DNA of 64,000 nt from assembly GCF_008831305.1 (NCBI RefSeq), contig NZ_ML708610.1:124001-188000 (forward strand). The letters are read 5' to 3'. The position numbers were made by a program, and so were the translations under genes. This DNA comes from Kocuria coralli (GTDB lineage: Bacteria > Actinomycetota > Actinomycetes > Actinomycetales > Micrococcaceae). A model generated the notes under the pieces. The model worked only from the letters and a program-made list of their open reading frames with translations. It had not been told where the DNA came from and ran no database searches. Positions 9,034 to 17,789 of the stretch are shown here, one piece after another (within the stretch, counting starts at the first letter, position 1; every line of letters starts with the position of its first letter).

Positions 9034-10188
9034 TCAGCTTCCGGCCGGTTCCTCTCGGGACCGGTGGCTGCCCTCCCGCCACGTGGGCTCCCGCCGGGAA
9101 GGCTCCACCTGCGGCTCGTCGCCCTGTTCCCCGGGCGCCTCGGCCCGCGTCCTGGCCGTACGGGCGTGTTCGGTGCGCGCCTCGACGGATTCCTCGGCTT
9201 CGGGCTTGATCTCCGAGGAGAGCTCCTCCTCGTAGTCCTCCACGTCCTCCTCGAGGACCCGCAGCATGTTCTGGGCGTCGGCGATCATCTCGGGCAGCTC
9301 CCGGGAGACCCCGCGCACCAGCCACCGAGCCAGGGCGAACTCCGCCTCCAGGTGGGCCCGCCGCAGCAGATGCTGGTCCGGGGTGCCCGATCCGGCCCGC
9401 GCGTAGGCCGCGACGACGGCCTCGGCAAAACCGGCGTCATTGGCCCCGATCAGCCAGGCGAAGTCCAGGGCGGGATCTCCGACGTGCACGTCCGACCAGC
9501 CCGTGACCGCGGTGATCCGGTTGCCGTCGACCACGAGGTTGTCCTCGTGCAGATCGCCGTGCACCACGTGGGTGGAGAACCGCCACAGCGTCCGGTCCTC
9601 GAGCGCGTTCTCCCACCGCTGCAGCAGCGAGGGCGGGATCCTGCCCGTGGTCGCGGCCTGATCCAGCTCGTTGAGCATCCGGGTGCGGCACTGGTCCGCG
9701 CTGTAGGCGGGCAGGTCCGCGTCCATGACCATCGCGCGCGGAAGGTCGTGGATGGCTGCCAGCAGCTGACCGATCTGAGTGGTCACCGGCGGCACGGGCT
9801 CGGCGCTGGGCGGCTGCGGTCTGGTGGGTGCGGCCTCCGAGAGCTTGTCCAGTTCGTCGATCGGGACGGGACGGCCCGGAAGGTGCGAATAGATGAAGGT
9901 GCGCCGCCCGCCGTCGTCGACCGAGCCGACCACGGTGGGGATCAGGAACGGCAGTTTGGAGCGCAGCGCGGGGGTGAAGGCGCTGAGCACGCCGTGCTCG
10001 GAGGCCAGCCGGATCCCGGCCTCGTCCGTCAGGGGGCTGCGCACCCTCCATCGCCTATTGGCCTGGTCGGTCACGACGGCGGAGCGGAAATCGGCGTCGT
10101 CGTCCGGCGACGGGCCCACGGACACGGGAATGATCCCGGGAACTCCGGCGACCGCCACCGCTGCCAGATGTTCGAGTGAGGCGCGCAT
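9034..10188 (-). CDS. phosphotransferase family protein (macrolide 2'-phosphotransferase/APH-like kinase fold)
   Basis: A 384-residue protein kinase-like small-molecule phosphotransferase. The catalytic loop is VVHGDLHEDNLVVD (His-Gly-Asp, Asn) and the metal site region is 'GWSDVHVGDPALDFAWL', close to Mph/APH enzymes although Trp-Ser-Asp replaces the usual I-D-x/D-F/W-E context. The C-terminal 70 residues are Glu/Arg-rich and look disordered. It sits inside the AdnAB-NudC-UvrD2 block but on the other strand, and shares a 100-bp divergent promoter region with nudC. A -10 box (TAGGGT, 10201-10196) lies seven bases before the ATG, so it may be leaderless. The chromosomal core location argues for a housekeeping role rather than acquired drug resistance; the substrate is unknown. 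Confidence 0.75.
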   Translation of the reverse strand: MRASLEHLAAVAVAGVPGIIPVSVGPSPDDDADFRSAVVTDQANRRWRVRSPLTDEAGIRLASEHGVLSAFTPALRSKLPFLIPTVVGSVDDGGRRTFIYSHLPGRPVPIDELDKLSEAAPTRPQPPSAEPVPPVTTQIGQLLAAIHDLPRAMVMDADLPAYSADQCRTRMLNELDQAATTGRIPPSLLQRWENALEDRTLWRFSTHVVHGDLHEDNLVVDGNRITAVTGWSDVHVGDPALDFAWLIGANDAGFAEAVVAAYARAGSGTPDQHLLRRAHLEAEFALARWLVRGVSRELPEMIADAQNMLRVLEEDVEDYEEELSSEIKPEAEESVEARTEHARTARTRAEAPGEQGDEPQVEPSRREPTWREGSHRSREEPAGS

Positions 10189-10195
10189 GCGGACA

Positions 10196-10201
10196 ACCCT
10201 A
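10196..10201 (-). promoter_or_regulatory. -10 box (TAGGGT) for the phosphotransferase, leaderless type
   Basis: Reading the minus strand, TAGGGT ends seven bases before the ATG at 10188, which puts transcription start at or next to the start codon. No good -35 hexamer is visible. Confidence 0.45.
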
Positions 10202-10284
10202 CAAGGGCGGTACGGGCCCCCGGCGGCGGCGCAGCCGATATCCACGGACCCCGGCGCGGGGACGGCGCCGTCGGACCGCGCCGT

Positions 10285-10290
10285 TAGAGT
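10285..10290 (+). promoter_or_regulatory. -10 box (TAGAGT) for nudC, leaderless type
   Basis: TAGAGT is followed by six bases (GTGACG) and then GTG at 10297. This spacing puts the transcript start on that GTG and favours it over the GTG at 10291, which would lie between -10 box and start site. Confidence 0.45.
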
Positions 10291-10296
10291 GTGACG

Positions 10297-11304
10297 GTGA
10301 ATTCGAAGGACCCCTCCGTGCTCGACCCGGACCTCATGCCGCTGAACCGCTCCCGGCTGGAACGCCGCACACCCGAACGCGACCGGGCGGACCAGCGTCC
10401 CGCCTCTCGACTGACCCTGGTGCTGCTCAACGGCAGGATGCCGGTGGCCGGGGGCCGGCTGGTGCTGGTGGAGCGGGCCGCGCTGGGGGAGTTCCGCGAG
10501 GTGCCGGGCCTCCCGGAGGTCTACCTGGGGGAACTGAGCAATGGGAGCGCCGACGGGGTGACCGTCCGACCCTTCACCGAGGTCAGCGACCAGGACGCCA
10601 GGACCGCCGTCCGCCTCGTGGAGCGGGTGCACGCCGCCGGCTCCACCGCGGCTGAGCCCATCGAGTGGTCGACCCTGCGAGCGATCGCGCCGGCCCTCGG
10701 CGCCAGTGAGCCCGAGCACGCCGCCCTGGCGGTGACGGCCCAGGCGGTGACCTCCTGGCACGTCGACCATCCCCGGTGCCCCCGGTGCGGCGACGTCACC
10801 GATGTCGAGCGCTCCGGCTGGATGCGCAGATGCCGAGCCGACGGGTCCATGCACTTCCCGCGGACGGACCCCGCCGTCATCGTCTCCATCACGGACGGCC
10901 ATCCCGACCCCTCCCGGGAACGGATCCTCCTGGGCCAGTCCGCGGCCTGGAGCGGCAACCGGTTCTCCACCCTGGCCGGATTCGTGGAACCGGGGGAGTC
11001 GATCGAGCAGGCCGTGGTCCGGGAGATCGAGGAGGAGTCGGGCCTGGTCGTGGGCCGGGTCCGGTACCTCGGCTCCCAGCCGTGGCCCTTCCCGCGCTCG
11101 CTCATGATCGGGTGCACGGCCCGGATGGAAGGGGGAGCGCTCAGGCCGGACGGCGAGGAGATCCTGCAGCTGCGCTGGTTCACGCGGGAGCAGCTGCGTA
11201 CGGCGGCCCTGGAGGACGAGATCGTGCTGCCCGGGAAGGTCTCCATCGCCCGGGCGCTGATCGAGCACTGGCTGGGTGAGCCGCTCCCGGAGTCGGGGTG
11301 GTGA
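10297..11304 (+). CDS. nudC: NudC: NAD(H) pyrophosphatase / NAD-capped RNA decapping Nudix hydrolase
   Basis: A 335-residue Nudix enzyme hydrolysing NADH/NAD+ to NMN(H) and AMP; family members also remove NAD caps from RNA. The Nudix box is complete: GFVEPGESIEQAVVREI followed by EEESGL, and the family-specific signature SQPWPFPRS follows at the expected distance. The zinc-ribbon segment shows CPRCG and one further Cys ('RRCRADG'), but the usual fourth Cys is missing. The stop overlaps the GTG of uvrD2 by four bases (GTGA), so the two are translationally coupled. Start GTG 10297 is preferred because a -10 box lies six bases upstream; GTG 10291 is the alternative and adds two residues. Confidence 0.92.
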   Translation: MNSKDPSVLDPDLMPLNRSRLERRTPERDRADQRPASRLTLVLLNGRMPVAGGRLVLVERAALGEFREVPGLPEVYLGELSNGSADGVTVRPFTEVSDQDARTAVRLVERVHAAGSTAAEPIEWSTLRAIAPALGASEPEHAALAVTAQAVTSWHVDHPRCPRCGDVTDVERSGWMRRCRADGSMHFPRTDPAVIVSITDGHPDPSRERILLGQSAAWSGNRFSTLAGFVEPGESIEQAVVREIEEESGLVVGRVRYLGSQPWPFPRSLMIGCTARMEGGALRPDGEEILQLRWFTREQLRTAALEDEIVLPGKVSIARALIEHWLGEPLPESGW

Positions 11305-13289
11305 GCGTGCCCGTACCGGACGCCGCCGCGGAGGCGCTCTTCCCCGTCGTGAGCGAGGAGGAGACCCCCTTGCCCGAACGCATCCTGGACGGCCTGGACC
11401 CGGAGCAGCGCCAGGCGGCGACCGCCCTGCGCGGACCGGTGTGCATCCTGGCGGGGGCGGGGACGGGCAAGACCAGGGCCATCACCCACCGCATCGCCTA
11501 CGGCATCGCCACCGGCGTCTACACCCCCCAGAAGGTCCTGGCGCTGACCTTCACCACCCGGGCGGCCAACGAGATGCGCAACCGCCTGCGGGTGCTGGGC
11601 GCGGAGGGGGTCCAGGCGCGGACCTTCCATTCCGCCGCCCTGCGGCAGCTGCAGTACTTCTGGCCGCAGGCCGTCGGCGGGTCGGTGCCCGAACTGGTGG
11701 AGCACAAGGCGCGGCTGATCGCCCAGGCGGCCGGCGCCATGCGCCTGAGCAACGACCGTGCCACCATCCGGGATCTGGCCGGCGAGGTCGAGAAGGCCAA
11801 GGTCTCCATGTTGACCCCCGACACCTACGCGGAGGCGCACGCCTCCGGCGCAAGAGCCGGGGGCCGTGCCGGGCAGGGCCCCGCGGACCTGCCCGGCGGC
11901 CACGACGCCCGCACGATCGCCCGGCTGTGGCAGACCTACGAGGAGATCAAGACCGACCGTCATCAGATCGACTTCGAGGACGTCCTGCTGCTGACGGTGG
12001 GCATCCTCGAGGAGGACGAGCGGATCGCCGCGACCGTCCGGGAGCAGTACCGGCACTTCGTGGTGGACGAGTACCAGGACGTCTCGCCGCTGCAGCAGCG
12101 CCTGCTGGATGCCTGGCTCGGAAAACGGGACGATCTGTGCGTCGTGGGCGATGCCTCCCAGACCATCTACTCCTTCACGGGCGCGAGCTCGAGGCACCTC
12201 CTGGACTTCCAGCGCCGCTACGACGACGCGACCGTGGTCAGGCTCGTGCGCGACTACCGCTCCACCCCGCAGATCGTCGACACCGCCAACCGGCTGCTGG
12301 CCGCGCGCCGGCCGGGAGCCGATTCGGTCCCGGCGACCTGGGCGACCCCCCTCACGCTGGTCGGGCAGCGCCCCGAGGGACCGCTGCCGTCCTGGAACGA
12401 GTACGACGACGACCAGGCCGAGGCGCAGGGCACCGCCGTGCGGATCCAGGACCTGCTCGACGACGGCGTCCCGCCCTCGCAGATCGCCGTGCTCTTCCGG
12501 ACCAACGGCCAGGCCCAGGCCTACGAGACCGCACTGGCCGATGCAGGCATCGGCTTCCGGCTGCGCGGGACCGAGCAGTTCTTCCGCCGCCCGGAGATCC
12601 GGCAGGCGCTGCTCCAGATCCGTGCCGGGGCCAACGCCGTCGCCCCGGAGGACGCCACGGAGGACGTCCCGGGCGCCGCCTCTGACACGGGCGGGGCGAA
12701 CGCCGTGCCGCAGACCGTGCGGGACATGCTGACCTCGCTGGGGTGGTCGCCCCGGGCGCCGCGGGTCACCGGCGCGGTGCGGGAGACCTGGGAATCGCTG
12801 GCGGCCCTGGTGGATATGACCGACCGGATGGCCGCAGCCCACGACCAGGCGGTCCGGGCGGCACGGGCGGCTGGAACCGAAGGACCCGGCGAGTTCACCC
12901 TGCGGCACGTCGCCGAGGATCTGGCGCGGCGTGCGGCCCAGCAGGATGCCCCGGCCGTCGAAGGCGTCACCCTCGCCTCGCTGCACTCGGCCAAGGGCCT
13001 GGAGTGGGACGCCGTCTTCCTGGTGGGGCTCACGGAGGGCCTGATGCCCATCACCTTCGCCGAGACCTCCGACGAGGTGGACGAGGAACGCCGGCTGCTC
13101 TACGTCGGCGTCACCCGTGCACGGGAGCACCTGACGTTCTCCTGGTCCTTGTCCAGAACACCCGGTGGGCGGCCCAACCGCAGGCCCTCCCGTTTCATGG
13201 CGGAGGTGCTCCCGGACCGATCCTCACGTGCCTCCGCCCGTCGCCGTACCGGTTCCGCTCACGGCGCCGGTCCCGCGGCCTCCCGGTGA
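11301..13289 (+). CDS. uvrD2: UvrD2-type ATP-dependent DNA helicase (short form without HRDC)
   Basis: A 662-residue 3'-to-5' superfamily 1 helicase. Motifs: Walker A AGAGTGKTRA (Lys57), Ia 'LTFTTRAANEM', II VVDEYQDVSP, III GDASQTIYSFTGA, IV 'VRDYRSTPQIV', V 'LASLHSAKGLEWDAVFL' and VI 'RRLLYVGVTRARE'. Mycobacterial UvrD2 continues into an HRDC domain with a tetracysteine linker; here the chain ends about 50 residues after motif VI in a Ser/Arg/Gly-rich tail, so that module is absent. It is coupled to nudC through a GTGA overlap (GTG 11301; GTG 11298 is possible). Its last 66 bases overlap the end of the convergent ThiF-like gene. Confidence 0.9.
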   Translation: MSVPVPDAAAEALFPVVSEEETPLPERILDGLDPEQRQAATALRGPVCILAGAGTGKTRAITHRIAYGIATGVYTPQKVLALTFTTRAANEMRNRLRVLGAEGVQARTFHSAALRQLQYFWPQAVGGSVPELVEHKARLIAQAAGAMRLSNDRATIRDLAGEVEKAKVSMLTPDTYAEAHASGARAGGRAGQGPADLPGGHDARTIARLWQTYEEIKTDRHQIDFEDVLLLTVGILEEDERIAATVREQYRHFVVDEYQDVSPLQQRLLDAWLGKRDDLCVVGDASQTIYSFTGASSRHLLDFQRRYDDATVVRLVRDYRSTPQIVDTANRLLAARRPGADSVPATWATPLTLVGQRPEGPLPSWNEYDDDQAEAQGTAVRIQDLLDDGVPPSQIAVLFRTNGQAQAYETALADAGIGFRLRGTEQFFRRPEIRQALLQIRAGANAVAPEDATEDVPGAASDTGGANAVPQTVRDMLTSLGWSPRAPRVTGAVRETWESLAALVDMTDRMAAAHDQAVRAARAAGTEGPGEFTLRHVAEDLARRAAQQDAPAVEGVTLASLHSAKGLEWDAVFLVGLTEGLMPITFAETSDEVDEERRLLYVGVTRAREHLTFSWSLSRTPGGRPNRRPSRFMAEVLPDRSSRASARRRTGSAHGAGPAASR

Positions 13290-14081
13290 CCACGAGGCCG
13301 CGCACAGGGCGCAGCCGGCCGGGGTGGTGGGTAGCCTGCCGACCGCGGACAGGGGTGCGCCGGGCCGGATGACCGTCACCCGGTCCTCGAGGTCATCGGC
13401 CGAGCCACCGGCCACGGCGACGATCTGCTGAACCAGGACCGAGGCCGCCATGGCCGTGTGGGCGGGCCACACGTCGTGGCGCGGTGCCCGTGCCGGTTCC
13501 GGGCCGCTGATGCCGGCGGCCCGGGCCAGGCACTGCCCGCAGGCCCGGGCGTGCCAGGGTCGCGGGGGCCAGAGGACGGTGGTCCCCGGCGCGTGGCCCG
13601 CGGGCGTGGCGACGTCGATGACCCGGTGATCCTCGGACAGGTGCGCGGAAGCCGCCTCCAGACGCGGGTCCAGGCCGTCGCCGTCGCGATGCGTGAAGTC
13701 CCGTGAACGGACCACCAGCGTTCCCCTCAGGCCCCTGGACGGGTGCCCGGCGGGATCGCCGATCGGTGCGGCAGCTGGATTGGCGGCCCTGATCCGCTGC
13801 CGGATGACCAGTTCACGAGCGAGCCCCACGTCCGGGACGTCGTAGGCTCCGGCCCTGGCGTCGTCCCAGGTCACGGGCTGCGGATCGACGACGACGAAGC
13901 CCCGAGCGCCGCAGCCGGCCAGCATCACGGCCGCCGCGGCGCTGACGGGCGTGAAGCCGAGGAACATGACGCGCAGCTGCGCCACCGGCACCCGCTGGGA
14001 CAACCGGGCGCCGGTGGGGGAGGGCGCCCGCAGCACCGGGTCGCGCGCTGTGGGAGCGGCTGGGATCGCAGACGTGGACAC
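13224..14081 (-). CDS. ThiF/MoeB-like adenylyltransferase homologue, probably degenerate
   Basis: A 285-residue protein of the E1-like ThiF/MoeB/HesA fold. Seen: a Rossmann beginning 'LRVMFLGFTPVSAAAAVML' and 'GFVVVDPQPVTWDD', and two CxxC pairs (CGQC and CALC) as in the zinc site of this family. The nucleotide-binding glycine signature GxGxxG is not preserved, and I see no clear catalytic arginine finger, so ATP-dependent adenylation is doubtful. Start GTG 14081 has GGAGG at good distance; longer upstream reading adds a Pro/Gly-rich stretch that looks non-coding. The 3' end overlaps uvrD2 by 66 bases on the opposite strand. As I recall, ThiF-like genes next to uvrD2 recur in actinobacteria; the function is unknown. 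Confidence 0.7.
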   Translation of the reverse strand: MSTSAIPAAPTARDPVLRAPSPTGARLSQRVPVAQLRVMFLGFTPVSAAAAVMLAGCGARGFVVVDPQPVTWDDARAGAYDVPDVGLARELVIRQRIRAANPAAAPIGDPAGHPSRGLRGTLVVRSRDFTHRDGDGLDPRLEAASAHLSEDHRVIDVATPAGHAPGTTVLWPPRPWHARACGQCLARAAGISGPEPARAPRHDVWPAHTAMAASVLVQQIVAVAGGSADDLEDRVTVIRPGAPLSAVGRLPTTPAGCALCAASWSPGGRGTGAVSGTGTATGGGT

Positions 14082-14265
14082 GGAGCCTCCGTGATGAGAG
14101 CGCGGACCGGGCGGGAGCCCGGACGGGCCGGGTGGGATCAGTCTGCCCTTCCCAGGGCCGGGGAAGAGGATATCCACAGGCGGGGTCACGGACGACGGCG
14201 GAACTCGGACCGACCGGGTGCCCGACGGGCGGGCCCGGGTCTGCCGCGGCCTCCGAGATGGTCAC

Positions 14266-14271
14266 TACCAT
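14266..14271 (+). promoter_or_regulatory. -10 box (TACCAT) for the metallopeptidase gene, leaderless type
   Basis: TACCAT is followed by six bases and the GTG at 14278, the spacing expected if the transcript starts on the start codon. Confidence 0.4.
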
Positions 14272-14277
14272 CGAGGG

Positions 14278-14898
14278 GTGAGCCGAGAACCCCTGTCAGC
14301 GCCCTCCAAGTCCCCTGTGCCACTGGATGCCGGCCGCGCCTCCGACGACCCGCCGGTCGAGGTACGGCGCTCCGCCCGCCGCAAGAAGACCGTCTCGGCG
14401 CACTGGTCGGGCGACCGCGTGGTGCTGCAGGTGCCCGCGCGCATGCCGGCCAGGGAGGTGGGGCGCTGGGAACGCGAGATGGTGGCCAAGCTCGTGGCCT
14501 CGCGTCGGCGCAACCAGGCCCGGAGCCATCACCGTGCCGGTGACGACTACCTGTCCCGGCGCGCCCGGGAGCTTTCCGACCGGCATCTGGGCGGACGGGC
14601 CCGCCCCGCGTCCATCTCGTGGTCCTCGCGGCAGAACACCCGCTGGGGATCGGCCACCCCGGCCACGGGCACGATCCGGATCAGCAGGCGCCTGTACAGC
14701 GTCCCGGAGTGGGTGCTCGACGCTGTGATCTTCCACGAGCTGTGCCACCTCATCGAGGCCGGTCACGGCCCGGCGTTCCGTGCCCTGGAGTCCCGCCTTC
14801 CGGACATGGAGAGGGCCCAGGCCTTCCTGGATGGAGCGGCCTGGGCCCTGTCGTCACCACCGGATGCCGACGTCGATGCCGGTCCGGAGGGAACCTGA
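14278..14898 (+). CDS. YgjP/WLM-like (DUF45) zinc metallopeptidase
   Basis: A 206-residue soluble protein with the zinc-protease signature FHELCHLIEAGHGPAF (HExxH plus downstream His), preceded by 'SRQNTRWGSATPATGTI', the typical WGS segment of the YgjP/DUF45 group. These proteins resemble the protease domain of SprT/Wss1 and often sit near DNA-repair genes, which fits its place beside uvrD2, but a substrate cannot be assigned. Start GTG 14278 is preferred: it has a -10 box six bases upstream and the residues upstream in the open frame look non-coding. It is divergent from the ThiF-like gene and convergent with the DUF2342 gene. Confidence 0.82.
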   Translation: MSREPLSAPSKSPVPLDAGRASDDPPVEVRRSARRKKTVSAHWSGDRVVLQVPARMPAREVGRWEREMVAKLVASRRRNQARSHHRAGDDYLSRRARELSDRHLGGRARPASISWSSRQNTRWGSATPATGTIRISRRLYSVPEWVLDAVIFHELCHLIEAGHGPAFRALESRLPDMERAQAFLDGAAWALSSPPDADVDAGPEGT

Positions 14899-14933
14899 CC
14901 CTTCCTGACCTATCGGCCCGGAGTACCTATTGG

Positions 14934-16391
14934 TCAGGAGTCACGGGGGCCGGAGCCCCCGGGCTGTTCTCCTTCGGGACCGGGCTGGTCCGCATCCGGG
15001 TCCTCGGGCCCCTCGGCGTCGTGTCCGGAGCCGGAGCCGGAATCGGATTCAGGCGCGGACTCGTCGGGGCCTGCGCCCAGCAGCTTCTCGAGCGCGGCGT
15101 CGAACTCCTCGTCCGAAGCGGTCAGCAGGCCCCGGCGCGACTCGTAGCCGGCGGGATCGTCGAGGTCCTGCTCCGTCGGCAGTAGCTCGGCCGATTCCCA
15201 CAGGCCGTCGCGATCCTCCAGACCGCGGCGCTGCTCCACGAACCGCCAGAACTCGGCGGCCTCGCGCATACGGCGCGGGCGCAGCTCGAGACCCACGAAG
15301 GAGCCGAACGCGTGCTCGGCGGGCCCGCCCGAGGCCCGGCGCCGGCGCATGGTCTCGGCCAGGGCCGAGGCCCCCGGGAGGTTGGTGGTCGCCCGCACGG
15401 TGATCACGTCCACCCAGCCCTCGATCAGGGCGAGGATGGTCTCCAGCCGCTTGAGGGTGGCCTCCTGCTTGGCGGTTTGCTCCGGCATGAACACGCCGGA
15501 GCCCAGGGCCTCCTGCATCGCGGTGGGGTCCGACGGATCGATCTGCGCCGCCAGGCCCTCGATGCGGTCCATGTCGATGTGGATCTCCTGGGAGAACGTG
15601 GTGATCAGGTCGATCACGTGCTGGCGCAGCCAGGGGGTGGCGTGGAAGAGCCTGGTCAGCGCGACCTCGCGGACGGCCAGGTAGATGACCACTTCCTGCT
15701 CCGGCACGCCCAGGCCCTCACCGAAGTCCTCGACGTTGCGGGCCAGCATGGCGGACCGGTCCTTGGCCAGCGGGAAGCCGATGTCGGTCGAGGAGACCAC
15801 CTCACCGGCCAGGCCGCCGATGACCTGGCCCAGCTGCATGGCGAACATCATGGAGCCGGCATTGGCGAGCATCCCGGAGGCCCCGCCCAGCATGCCCTTC
15901 ATCTCCTCGGGGAGCTGGCCCTGGATGGACTCCGTCAGGGCCGTGGTCATCGACTCGGCCACCGGGGCCGTGATCTCCTGCCAGGTCTCGAAGGTCGCCT
16001 CGATCCACTCGGACCGGGACCACGCGGCCGGGTCCGTTCCCGGGGCGCCGAAGGCCGTGTGGTCGTCGACCCACAGCTGGGCCAGCTGGACGGCGTCGCC
16101 GATGACCTTCCGCTGCTTGTCGCTCACCGACGGGTCGCCGGCCGAGGCCACGACGCGGCGCGCATGGTCCTTGGCCGCCTTCCAGTTCACGGGACCGTCG
16201 GAGGGTCCCGCGGCGAACATGGACTGGACCTGCGCGAACATCGCCTGCATGCCGGCCGGGTCCGTGGGGATCCCCATCTTCCGCAGGTCCTCCTCGGACA
16301 TGCCCGACTGGCCCAGGAATTGCTGGAACATCGCCTGGAAGGGGTCTTGACCTTCGTTCTCGTTCTCGCCGTTCGGGGGCTGCGAAGTCAT
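14934..16391 (-). CDS. DUF2342 / zincin_2 family protein (putative zinc-dependent metalloprotease)
   Basis: A 485-residue protein matching the actinobacterial DUF2342 family (Rv3195 type). The core 'VVIYLAVREVALTRLFHAT' followed by 'PWLRQHVIDLI' and the 'MFAMQLGQVIGGLAGEVV' segment are recognisable. The family is annotated as a zinc-dependent protease, but I see no classical HExxH, so activity is uncertain. The N-terminus is Gln/Met-rich ('FQAMFQQFLGQSGM') and the last 60 residues are acidic Asp/Glu/Gly/Ser repeats. ATG 16391 has a GAGGAG ribosome site. The gene is divergent from the Lon-like PDZ protein, an arrangement I recall as conserved in actinobacteria (Rv3195/Rv3194c). Confidence 0.8.
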   Translation of the reverse strand: MTSQPPNGENENEGQDPFQAMFQQFLGQSGMSEEDLRKMGIPTDPAGMQAMFAQVQSMFAAGPSDGPVNWKAAKDHARRVVASAGDPSVSDKQRKVIGDAVQLAQLWVDDHTAFGAPGTDPAAWSRSEWIEATFETWQEITAPVAESMTTALTESIQGQLPEEMKGMLGGASGMLANAGSMMFAMQLGQVIGGLAGEVVSSTDIGFPLAKDRSAMLARNVEDFGEGLGVPEQEVVIYLAVREVALTRLFHATPWLRQHVIDLITTFSQEIHIDMDRIEGLAAQIDPSDPTAMQEALGSGVFMPEQTAKQEATLKRLETILALIEGWVDVITVRATTNLPGASALAETMRRRRASGGPAEHAFGSFVGLELRPRRMREAAEFWRFVEQRRGLEDRDGLWESAELLPTEQDLDDPAGYESRRGLLTASDEEFDAALEKLLGAGPDESAPESDSGSGSGHDAEGPEDPDADQPGPEGEQPGGSGPRDS

Positions 16392-16589
16392 GGCTCCTCG
16401 ATCCTCTAGCCTGTCCACGTCGCCTGCGCACAACCGGTTCAGGGCGACCTTCCAGCGGTCGCGTCCGGGATCGTCCCGGCCGGGGCGCGGCGTAGTATGT
16501 GGCGACCAGGCTATCGATTCCGGCCCCCGCGGTGGGCCGGAACGGGCCATAGTTCGCTGGAAGCATGCGTGTTTAAGGATCCTGCCCCC

Positions 16590-17663
16590 GTGTCTCGTAC
16601 CTCCTCCCGTCCCGCTCGCAGACGCCGCATCGGGTTGGAGGCGGGGGCCATGATCGCCACGGGCCTGCTGCTGATCCTGGCGGTGTGGGCGCCCACGCCG
16701 TACGTTCTCGAACGGCCCGGCCCCGCGTTCGACACGACCGGCGAGGTCGACGGCGAGCCGATCATGAGCATCGACGGCATCGACACCTTTCCCACCGAGA
16801 CCCAGCTGGACTTCACCACGGTCTACGTCGTCGGCGGTCCCGGCTCCAGCCCTCGCATCCTGGACACCCTGATCTCGTGGGCCTCCTCCACGCAGGCGGC
16901 GCTGCCGCTGGAGGTCATGTATCCCCCGGCGACCACACGCGAGGAGATCAGCGACTCGGGCACCGCGGCGATGGACTCCTCCCAGGACCTCGCGGTGGCT
17001 GCGGCCCTGGAGGACCTGGGGGAGGAGTACAGCACCACGCTCACGGTCAACGCCGTGATCCCGGGTTCCCCGGCGGAGGGTGTCCTGCGCGCCGGGGACG
17101 TGCTGCGCACCGTGAACGGCGACCCGATCACCTCCCTCGACGGGTTGCGGTCGGCGTTGCCCGGCGACGACGAGCAGGTCGCACTGGGCGTGGACCGTGA
17201 CGGAGAGCGCGAGGAACTCACCGTGGGCACCGTGGAGTCCGGCGGGCACCGGCAGCTGGGGGTCTACCTGGAGCGGTCCTTCGACTTCCCCTTCGACATC
17301 GAGTTCGCACTCGACAACATCGGCGGGCCCAGCGCCGGGATGATGTTCTCCCTCGGGATCATCGACGAACTGACGCCCGGATCGCTGGGCGGAGACAACC
17401 ACGTCGCGGGCACGGGGACCATCGACGTCGACGGGGACGTCGGGCCGATCGGCGGCATCCAGCAGAAGCTGGCCGGCGCGGCGGACGCCGGGGTGGACCT
17501 CTTCCTGGCACCCGTGGAGAACTGCCAGGACGTGAGGGGGCACGAGCCGGACGGCATGCACGTCGTCGCCGTCGACACCCTGGAGGATTCCGTGAATGCC
17601 CTGAACGCCGTGGCGGACGGAAAGGACCCCGATACCCTGCCCACCTGCACCGGCAGATCATGA
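16590..17663 (+). CDS. membrane-anchored Lon-like (S16) serine protease with PDZ domain
   Basis: A 357-residue protein with an Arg-rich start, one membrane span (about residues 19-38, 'MIATGLLLILAVWAP'), a PDZ domain ('VIPGSPAEGVLRAGDVLRTV') and a C-terminal Lon protease domain. The catalytic dyad is visible: Ser248 in GGPSAGM and Lys293 in 'GGIQQKLAG', 45 residues apart as in Lon. There is no ATPase domain, so it acts as an extracytoplasmic or membrane-associated protease. GTG 16590 is taken as start because AGGAT lies about nine bases upstream; GTG 16569 is an alternative. Homologue of Rv3194c, next to the UPF0182 gene as in mycobacteria. Confidence 0.88.
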   Translation: MSRTSSRPARRRRIGLEAGAMIATGLLLILAVWAPTPYVLERPGPAFDTTGEVDGEPIMSIDGIDTFPTETQLDFTTVYVVGGPGSSPRILDTLISWASSTQAALPLEVMYPPATTREEISDSGTAAMDSSQDLAVAAALEDLGEEYSTTLTVNAVIPGSPAEGVLRAGDVLRTVNGDPITSLDGLRSALPGDDEQVALGVDRDGEREELTVGTVESGGHRQLGVYLERSFDFPFDIEFALDNIGGPSAGMMFSLGIIDELTPGSLGGDNHVAGTGTIDVDGDVGPIGGIQQKLAGAADAGVDLFLAPVENCQDVRGHEPDGMHVVAVDTLEDSVNALNAVADGKDPDTLPTCTGRS

Positions 17664-17789
17664 AACCTGTATTCAGCCTGTGACGGAACTGGGTAGGCAC
17701 TTTGCCCGGGAGCGCATTCGCCAGTCAGAATAGAAGTCGCGCGTGCTCGCGCACCCCATGACCGATCCCAGGGAAGGCCCAGGACCGAC

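Noticed and set aside
9034-10188. Phosphotransferase considered as an acquired macrolide resistance gene
   Set aside because: It has the composition of its neighbours, lies in a conserved core block and shows no mobile-element context.
14934-16391. DUF2342 gene considered as a coenzyme F420 biosynthesis enzyme
   Set aside because: Some database names link the family to F420, but no F420 gene is in the window and no catalytic motif supports it.
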